Source of the DNA: a virus
IMG/VR virus record: IMGVR_UViG_3300045116_000679
Location: 1-64,000 of that record
DNA length: 64,000 bases
Reading direction: 5' to 3' (one strand)
In this document: positions 47,077-54,100 of the stretch, in pieces
Layout: each line of letters opens with the position of its first letter
Numbering within the stretch: position 1 is the first letter of the stretch
Translations under genes and position numbers: made by a program
Notes under the pieces: model-generated
Told to the model about the DNA's origin: nothing
What the model saw: the letters and a program-made list of their open reading frames with translations, nothing else
Database searches by the model: none

Positions 47077-47636
47077 CTGAACTCGTTACCGTTCCCTTCC
47101 ATGGCGACACGCTGTTTTGCGCTCGCGAGGAGCGGCGGATCGGCGTCGCAATCAAGCCCATCTCGGACCGACTCGGCCTCTCGTGGTCGGGGCAGTACGA
47201 GCGCCTCAACCGCGATCCGATCCTCGCCGAGGGTATTCGCGTAACACGAATGCCTTCGGTGGGCGGCGAGCAGGAGACCGTGACCCTCGACCTTCCGCTT
47301 CTGCCCGGGTGGCTGTTCGGGGTCAGCGTGAAGCGGGTCAGGGCCGAGTGCCGCGAGGCGGTGCTCCTCTACCAGCGCCGCTGCCACGACGTGCTCCATC
47401 GGCACTTCTTCGGCGGCGAGGAAGGGAGGGCCGTCGTGGCCACTGCTCCACACCCTGCCCATGAGGAGCCGATGCGGGTTCGCCGCCAACTCGTGACCGA
47501 GGCTCGCCAGACCTTCGGGGTTCGGGCGGCGGGCAGTCTGTGGTTTGCTCTCGGCTTGCCGGTCGTCCCCGAGATGCACGAGCCGCCCCGGCAGGGCGAC
47601 TTCGGATTTACCTACACGGCGCGGCCGCTGCCGTAG
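47073..47636 (+). CDS. phage antirepressor (P22 Ant N-terminal type)
   Basis: 187 residues. Residues 1-115 form the P22_AR_N domain: VPFHGDTLFCAREERRIGVA, IKPISDRLGLSWSGQYERL, LPLLPGWLFGVSVKRVRAEC. Antirepressors inactivate the prophage repressor and trigger or permit lytic growth. Together with the two Arc-like proteins it reproduces the P22 immI arrangement. Confidence 0.85.
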   Translation: MTELVTVPFHGDTLFCAREERRIGVAIKPISDRLGLSWSGQYERLNRDPILAEGIRVTRMPSVGGEQETVTLDLPLLPGWLFGVSVKRVRAECREAVLLYQRRCHDVLHRHFFGGEEGRAVVATAPHPAHEEPMRVRRQLVTEARQTFGVRAAGSLWFALGLPVVPEMHEPPRQGDFGFTYTARPLP

Positions 47637-47778
47637 CGCCATCCACCACCACACCAGAGATCCCGCCGTTCCAGGGCGGGCAGAGCGCGACGTTTCAGGG
47701 CTTCAGCGGCCCCGGCGTCGCATGTGCGACCCCTGACGCGCTCCGGGCCTGGAAGGCCGGGCGCCGCTGGAGACCATC
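47637..47778. other. intergenic region, 142 bases
   Basis: Between the antirepressor and the next gene. No strong motif seen; a short GC hairpin-like stretch lies at about 47668-47690. It may hold a promoter for the two-gene module. Confidence 0.3.
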
Positions 47779-48534
47779 ATGGCAAAGAAGACCGAAGACA
47801 CTGCCGAGATCAGCATCGTTCCCCTGCGCCGCGGCTCGGTTCGGCTGCGGATCATCGGACAGACGCCGTTGTTCCAGAACAGAATGGCGAACAAAGCCAA
47901 GCAGCAGCTGCTGGTCGGCGGCCAGAGAAAGAGCAAGGCCGATCGCGCTCAGATCAAGCACAACCCGCTGCAGGAGTACCGCGACAGCGCCGAGATCCTG
48001 CCGGCCGGACCGACCGCTCTTGGTCTGCGTGTCGTCGCGGTGAAGGCGGCCATGGCGACGGCCGCCCTGGAGACGCCCGGGCTCACGAAAACGTCGGCAC
48101 AGCGGCTGATCTTCATGCCGGGCGATCATGTTCCTCTCTACGGTACGCCGCAGCTTCGTATGGATGTGGTCCGGTCTGCCGACATCAATAGAACGCCAGA
48201 CGTGCGCACCCGGTGCTTCCTTCCGAAATGGGGCGCAGAAGTTGAGGTGCAGTTCATCGTCCCGCAGCTCTCGGTAATTTCTGTTGTGTCGCTCCTCTGC
48301 AACGCCGGCGTTCTGGTCGGGGTGGGCGATTATAGACAAGAGAAAGGCAAGGGCGCCTTCGGCAGCTTCCGAGTGCTCGGCGAGGGCGAAGACGATGACG
48401 AGTGGGACGACCTCGTTGCGAACCACGGGCGTGCCGCCCAGGAAGCCGCGCTCGCTGACCCAGCTTATGCGGACACCGACACTCGTGACCTGATGGAGTT
48501 CTTCCACGCCGAGACCAAGCGGAGGGCTGCCTGA
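47779..48534 (+). CDS. unknown phage protein with RAMP-like layout
   Basis: 251 residues. VRLRIIGQTPLFQNRMANKA, then VRTRCFLPKWGAEVEVQFIV and LVGVGDYRQEKGKGAFGSFR near the end. A beta-rich body with a Gly-rich loop before GSFRV recalls RAMP/Cas7-like RNA-binding proteins and a phage family I have seen with a 'TPLL.N' start. This resemblance is by eye and weak. The central part (about 48180-48330) is AT-richer. TGATG overlap with the next gene. Confidence 0.5.
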   Translation: MAKKTEDTAEISIVPLRRGSVRLRIIGQTPLFQNRMANKAKQQLLVGGQRKSKADRAQIKHNPLQEYRDSAEILPAGPTALGLRVVAVKAAMATAALETPGLTKTSAQRLIFMPGDHVPLYGTPQLRMDVVRSADINRTPDVRTRCFLPKWGAEVEVQFIVPQLSVISVVSLLCNAGVLVGVGDYRQEKGKGAFGSFRVLGEGEDDDEWDDLVANHGRAAQEAALADPAYADTDTRDLMEFFHAETKRRAA

Positions 48535-49040
48535 TGGCCAAGTTCACCAAGGCGCTCCGCCAGCAGATCGTCCAGGAGTTTGCGACCCGTCACAACGGCC
48601 GCTTCAACCCGGAAAGGTTCGTGGAGGAGGTGCGCCGGAAGGGCGCGAGCCATCCGGCCTACGAGTGGTTCGAGTGGGACCGGAACCGTGCGGCCCTGCA
48701 ATGGCAGATCGAGCAGGCGCGCGAGTTCGCTCGCGACCTGCGGATCGTTTTTACAGTCGAGGAGGTCGGGCGCCGCAAGCCGATCACGGTCAACACGGCC
48801 ATGCCGATGGTGCTGTCGCCCGTGAACGAGCGGAAGGCCGGCGGTGGGTACTATCTGGTCGATCCGGCCGATCCAGCGCACCTCGCCGAGCACTGTCGGC
48901 AGGCAGCCACCGCTCTGCGGGCGTGGCTCGGCCGGTACGAGGCGGCGGTCCGCCACTCCGGCACGACGCCAGAGGCGATCAACAGGATGGTGACGGCGCT
49001 TGAGGCCGTGGCCCCACCCGCGGAGCCGGAAGCGGCATGA
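48534..49040 (+). CDS. unknown phage protein, partner of the previous gene
   Basis: 168 residues: KFTKALRQQIVQEFATRHNG, AYEWFEWDRNRAALQWQIEQ, ARDLRIVFTVEEVGR, ending in a helical, Ala-rich tail. The 'EWD..KAA..YR..QAR' type motif recurs in phage proteins encoded next to the family above. No biochemical role known. Confidence 0.55.
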   Translation: MAKFTKALRQQIVQEFATRHNGRFNPERFVEEVRRKGASHPAYEWFEWDRNRAALQWQIEQAREFARDLRIVFTVEEVGRRKPITVNTAMPMVLSPVNERKAGGGYYLVDPADPAHLAEHCRQAATALRAWLGRYEAAVRHSGTTPEAINRMVTALEAVAPPAEPEAA

Positions 49041-49463
49041 ACGAGACGGGCGAGCCGGCTCTTGCCTTGCCCGGCTCGGCGGATGGCGCGGAAAGGCAGG
49101 CATGGCACGGCAAGGACTGACGCGGCTAGGGCAGTTCTGGAGCGGCGAGACGCGGCAGGCGAGGCGCGGACTGGCCGGGAGTGTTAAGGCAAGGCCTGGC
49201 CAGGCGAGGCGCTTCTCGGCAGGCGAGGCTGGGAGTGACCAGCCGGGGTCAGGTGTGGCCAGACTAGGCAGGTAAGTTGCGTAGCGCTGAGCCGGTTGCC
49301 CAACCGGCTGGCGGGGATCACGGCAGGGCAGGCGGGGTACGGCCCGACTTGGCGCGGCGAGCATTGGAAGGCATCGTCAGGCAAGCCTGGCGCGAACAGG
49401 CATGGAGAGGCCAGGTGCGGCGGGGCCAGTAATGGCGTGGCCGGGCGAGTCCAGGCAGGCAAA
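49041..49463 (+). repeat. low-complexity GGC/AGGC-rich stretch without a clear gene
   Basis: About 420 bases made of AGGC, GGC and ATGGC-like units, strongly G-rich on the plus strand. CAGGCGAGGC occurs three times (49156, 49201, 49220). ORFs here translate to Arg/Gly/Ala-rich low-complexity peptides (for example ARQGLTRLGQFWSGETRQAR) and are not convincing genes. It could give a repetitive RNA. Confidence 0.6.
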
Positions 49464-49491
49464 GGAAGAGGCGGTGCGACCCGCCTCTTCC
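49464..49491. terminator. strong hairpin, probable bidirectional terminator
   Basis: Perfect 11-bp stem GGAAGAGGCGG / CCGCCTCTTCC with a 6-base loop. It ends the low-complexity stretch from one side and lies 14 bases after the stop of the secreted-protein gene on the other. T runs are short on both strands. Confidence 0.6.
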
Positions 49492-49505
49492 TCCCTTGTG
49501 CTTCG

Positions 49506-49961
49506 CTAGGCTTGGCACGCGCTGATCATCTTGTCATACAACCTATTCGCTCCAGCCATATTAATATCTTCATTTATGATGCCGCCAACAAAAGTTAGCG
49601 TCTGGAATCGAAGTCGCCTAGCAGTTAGTGCTGCTGAAAACTCTTGACCGGTAAACTCTAATATTCCTGACCGTTCTTCTGCGCGCGATGGAAGCCTCAT
49701 TCCGCTTGAGGCGGCATCATCAATCCTATATTCGTATCCCTTTAGTCCACCACGATTTGTGTAAATGATATATAGGGCACCTCTCGATATCTGAACGGTG
49801 GTATTGCCTTTGGGGGTGAGAACACAGGTTGTTTTGTCCGAGAAACTGTCAACGGTTCTTCTCATCTCCCAAGCGCCGTCCCGCGCCACTACAGGCCCTA
49901 GTCCCTGTGCTTGTGCGGAAGCGCTGATCACAGTCGCCGCGACCACCAAAGCCAATCTCAT
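49506..49961 (-). CDS. secreted protein, probable lysogenic-conversion gene
   Basis: 151 residues from MRLALVVAATVISASAQAQG, a Sec signal peptide with cleavage after AQA; a strong ribosome site GGGAGGGG precedes the ATG. The mature part has beta strands (ALYIIYTNRGGLKGYEYR, LRFQTLTFVGGIINED) and one Cys pair (TTCVL, SACQA). AT-richer than the phage. It stands alone on the minus strand with a terminator, typical of a moron. Confidence 0.65.
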   Translation of the reverse strand: MRLALVVAATVISASAQAQGLGPVVARDGAWEMRRTVDSFSDKTTCVLTPKGNTTVQISRGALYIIYTNRGGLKGYEYRIDDAASSGMRLPSRAEERSGILEFTGQEFSAALTARRLRFQTLTFVGGIINEDINMAGANRLYDKMISACQA

Positions 49962-50109
49962 CAACCCCTCCCTGACTCCCGCCCCATCTGGCGCGCGCAG
50001 GTCTGAGGGCAACACCAAGGCCAAGCACACGGAGAGGGTCGACGAGGGCGCATCGGAGGGCGTCGCAAACCCAACCCGGCTTGCGTATATTGTGCCACGG
50101 AGGCGAACC
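49962..50109. other. divergent control region
   Basis: Between the secreted-protein gene and the Fic module. A TATATT box at 50086-50091 could serve the rightward unit; the -35 (TCGCAA at 50063) is weak. Confidence 0.35.
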
Positions 50110-50694
50110 ATGGGCTTTGCGGCGCTGGCCGAGACACTGGATCGATATGCGGATCTGCCAGACGTGTCGTCCCTCGCGCCGGCGTTTCGCGACAAGGCGG
50201 ATCTGGACGGTATCGCTCGGGACGTCCGCAGAGTTGATCAAGCCATGCTGGCGCTGCGCCTCCAGTTCGGTAATTATGAAGCCGCACTAAATAGTATAAT
50301 TGCAAATGAATTCGATCATCTGAGCTACGAAGAAGCAAAAAAATTCGTCGATAGTATTGAGGATCTTAATCGTTCTCGCAAAGAATGGCGCGAGCGAATG
50401 GATGCTAGCTTCAATGCGGAAATGACGAGTGTTATGCCGCTTGTTGAGGCCATCCCAAAGTACGCGCGAAAGCAAATCCGTAAACATCTCAAAATCATGG
50501 CGGACGCTAGAACGAGAACGGCAACGCGCAGCGTCCAACTAGAGCATACCGTCGCCGGCATCTGTGAGGAGTTGCGGTCGAGATTGGAGGTCAGGGCCGC
50601 CGAGAAGGCTCGGGCCGAAAGAACGAAGCACGACGCTCTCTTCGAGCGCTCCATCGCCCGCTTCCCGGTGATCACGGACTACCTTGCCCGCTGA
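50110..50694 (+). CDS. unknown protein, probable partner of the Fic/Doc toxin
   Basis: 194 residues, ATG with GGAGG 6 bases before. Long helices: FRDKADLDGIARDVRRVDQA, EEAKKFVDSIEDLNRSRKEW, ARKQIRKHLKIMADARTRT. It is not a Phd/AbrB-type antitoxin and has no DNA-binding fold that I can see. It overlaps the Fic/Doc gene by 11 bases, as antitoxin-toxin pairs do. Part of the gene is AT-rich. Its antitoxin role is inference. Confidence 0.55.
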   Translation: MGFAALAETLDRYADLPDVSSLAPAFRDKADLDGIARDVRRVDQAMLALRLQFGNYEAALNSIIANEFDHLSYEEAKKFVDSIEDLNRSRKEWRERMDASFNAEMTSVMPLVEAIPKYARKQIRKHLKIMADARTRTATRSVQLEHTVAGICEELRSRLEVRAAEKARAERTKHDALFERSIARFPVITDYLAR

Positions 50695-51079
50695 TCCTGT
50701 CGAGCCCGAGTGGTTCACCGCCGACCAGATCGAGCGCCTGAACGAGTTGCTGGTCGCGCAGACCGGCGAGAACCACGTCGTGCTCAGCCGCTCCCTGCTT
50801 GAGGGGGCGGTCGCCCGGCCACAGAACCTCTGGGCCTACGAGGGCGTGACGGATCTGGTGATCCTGGCCGTCCGCCTCCTCGAAGGGATAGGCAAGAACC
50901 ACTGCTTCGAGCAGGGCAACAAGCGCACCGCCTTCCACGCCGCCGTCGCCTTCCTCGACCTGAATGGGTCTCCGGTCGATCTGCCGGATACCGAAGCGAA
51001 TGCGGCCCTGATCCGAGACCTCATCGTCGGCCAAGTGGACGCATCCCGCGTCGAATCTGTCTTTAAAGCGGCAATCTAA
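50684..51079 (+). CDS. Fic/Doc-family toxin-like protein
   Basis: 131 residues from a TTG start that overlaps the upstream gene. The Fic motif is H73-CFEQ-GNKR81-TAF, close to the Doc form HxFxxGNKR. EGVTDLVILAVRLLEGIG and FLDLNGSPVDLPDTEANAAL follow as in Doc. Doc phosphorylates EF-Tu and stops translation; Fic members AMP-ylate proteins. Inside a phage it may enforce maintenance or limit other phages. Confidence 0.8.
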   Translation: MPADPVEPEWFTADQIERLNELLVAQTGENHVVLSRSLLEGAVARPQNLWAYEGVTDLVILAVRLLEGIGKNHCFEQGNKRTAFHAAVAFLDLNGSPVDLPDTEANAALIRDLIVGQVDASRVESVFKAAI

Positions 51080-51153
51080 CCGCAAGCTCCTGAACCGAAT
51101 TCGAGTTCATCTGACCCGGCCCAGCGCGTCGGGTCTCCAGTCGTGGAGACATC

Positions 51154-54100
51154 ATGTCTTCAGGTGTTCCTGTAATCGCAGGCGTCGCCGTCGAAGTCGT
51201 TGCCGACCTTTCGACCTTCGACGCCGGCATAGCGCGCGCGCAAGCATCCGCCCGTACCGCGGGCGCGGTGATTGCGGCCGACCTCGGCAAGATCGAGGCA
51301 GCGGAGCGGCGTGTCGGGGCGGCATCGGAGGAGGTCGCGCGCGTCGGAAAAGCGGCGGCCAACAGCGCCACCGCGACCGAGCGGCTTGCTAAGGGTCTTG
51401 AGGCGGCCGAGCGGGCAGCCAAGGCGGCAGCGGCAGCTGGCGGTGGCGCCGGGTCGGGCGGCTCTGGTAGCGGCTCTGACCGTGGCAAGCGCGCGGCCGA
51501 GGAGGCCGCTGCCGCGAACGAGAACCTGCGCAAGACCACGCGCCTCGCCGCGCACGAGGTCTCGAACCTGTCTGCCCAGCTCGCAGACATCACTGTGCAG
51601 TTGGCTGGCGGCCAGAGTCCATTTCTTGTTTTGCTTCAACAAGGATCACAGATTGCGCCAATACTTGGAAGTAGAGGCGTTGCAGGTTCTATTGCGGCAA
51701 TCGGTCAGACGATCTCAAGCATCGTCTCACCCACCGTCGCGATCTTCAGCACCCTGACAGCCGCCGTGATCTACGGATACAGTGCTTGGTCGAGGTATGA
51801 CGACGCGCAACGTTCGGCGCTGACGACGCTCCAAGGTCTAGGCCGCAATCTCGGCATGACTGTGAGCCAGTTCGAAGACCTAGCGCGCTCGGCCGCTGCG
51901 GCTGGCAACATGTCCACGCGGCAAGCCGGTGACCTTGCAACAGCCCTCGCGCGAACGGGCCGCATTGGACCTGAAAACATTCGTCGCATCATTGAAGTGT
52001 CGAAGGATCTTGCAGCGACGCTCGGCACTGATCTCGACAGCATCAAGGACAAGCTGGGCACCACGTTTGGCAGCGCTGAAGGTATCGACAACCTGAACCG
52101 GCAGCTTCGATTCCTCGACGCGAACACGTCGGACGTGATCGACAGCCTGTTCCGGCAAGGTCGGGCGCAGGACGCGATCCGCTTGGCTCTCGAAAAGCTC
52201 CCAAGCTCCCTCGCACGGTACGAGCAAAGTCAGTCTGCCGTCGCGCGCGGGTGGGAAGCGGTCAAAACTGCCGTGTCTGAAGCTGATCTCGCGGTTGGTC
52301 GCTTCATCGACCGCATCGTTCGCGGGCCGTCGGCGGCCGATCGGCTCAGAGAGCTGGAGGGGCGGGTCAAGGCGCTGCGCGAGGCGGCAAGCCCGGACCT
52401 GACCGAAGCCGGGGCGATGACACGGACGATCCTCGCGACGAGGCCGATACCCTCCACGCCTTCCACGCAGCCTAGCCGCAACCAGCAATTGGAGAAGGCT
52501 GAATCTGATCTGTTCGACCAACGCGAACAGATGCGCGCGAACATGCGTCTTGAGATGGAGCGGGCGGCTGATCGCAAGCGACAGGACGAGATCAACAGGA
52601 CCACCCAGTCTCTACGCGACGAAATCAAGGCTCTGATGCCGGGTACGCAGCAGTGGCGCGAGCGCAAAGATGCACTGGAACTGTTCGAACGCGCCGCTCA
52701 ATCATCTGACGCCGAAATGCGCAAGCAGGCTCTGGGCGTCAAAGGCTTTGCGGAAGCTCAGGATATTCTTCAGCAAGCCCAAAAGAGTGCGACCAACGCG
52801 CAAGGTGAGGCGCTGACGCAGGCTGAGAAGGCCGCTCGCCAGCGCGCGATCGATCTCGCTGACGCCAGAGCGGTCACTGATGCCGATCGCGCCCGGGTGG
52901 CTCGAATGCGTCAGGAGCAGCAACAGATCGGGCAGCTTGCCACGGGCGCTCAAGCGAGGGAGGACGCCGAGCACGCGGCGAGAATGGAGCTGGAAAGGTC
53001 CGAGGCGCAGGTGCGCGCTATGATTCGGGCCCAGCAGGCCGAAGGACAGGAGCTTCAGGCCCGAATCAATCTCCTTGGGCAAAGCAGTGAAGCGCAGGCC
53101 GTAGCCGCAGCGCGTCAGCGCGCGATCAACGATCTAACATTGCAAGGCAAAGACACAACATCTGCTCTCTCTCAGGAGTACATTGGTCTTATAGAGGCAA
53201 ATGCTCGACTGAGCCTTTCATATGAGAAAGCGCGGGAAGCTCAACAGCGACTTGTCGAAGGCCAGCGCCAGATCGGGCAGATGTTCTCATCGTTCCTGAA
53301 CGACATTCTGTCGGGGACCGGCCGCCTCTCGGACGCCTTCGCCAACATCGGACGATCCATCACGAGCAGCGGCCTTCAGGCAATCCTGACCGGTGAGGGC
53401 GGGATGGCGACGCTGCTCGGCACCGCGCCCACCGAACGCGGTCAGCTCGGCGGTCTACTAGGCGGCAACCTCGGCATCTTCAGCGGGACCATCAAGGATG
53501 CCGTCCGCGAGGGCACGACGCTCGGCACGAAGCCGCTGAGCGAGTCCTTCGAGTTTCTGCGCGACACGCCCCTCGCCGGGTTCACGGGTCGCCAAGCGCT
53601 CGGCATCGGCGGCGGCGCGCTGGCCATTGCGAGCGCGTACGGCACCGGCACCAACGCCAGCAGCCGCATGGGCGCGCTCCTCTCGGGGGGCGTCAGCGGC
53701 GCGCTCGGCGGTGCCCTGATGGGCGCGCAGGCGGCTTCCATCGGCGGCCCGGTGGGCGCTGTCGCAGGCGGTGTGATCGGCGCGGCCCTGTCCCTCTTCG
53801 GCTTCAACGACGCCGAAAAGCAGCGCATCAAAGAAGCAAAGAAGCAGGCCGAAGAAGCATATCAGGCAGCTAAATCCCAGATCGACGCCCTACGCGCCCA
53901 GTTCCGTGGCGAAATACAGGGCGCTCTCGGCCAGTCTATCTCACAGGCTAACCAGCAAGCTTACCAAGCAATGCAGGTCGCAGCGAAGGCTGGGCGTGAG
54001 GCCGAGGCGAATGCGATCTACCAGGATTTCCAATCCTTCACCGGCCGCGTCAAGCGCGAGTTCGCGGCGGCGTTCGAGGGCAACCTGTCGGCGCTCTCGG

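Noticed and set aside
49041-49463. Diversity-generating retroelement template or variable repeat
   Set aside because: No reverse transcriptase gene in the window and no paired template/variable copy.
49000-49598. Two plus-strand ORFs (91 and 100 codons) in the low-complexity stretch
   Set aside because: They translate the AGGC repeats into Arg/Gly/Ala-rich peptides; ribosome sites are poor and one runs into the antisense of the secreted-protein gene.
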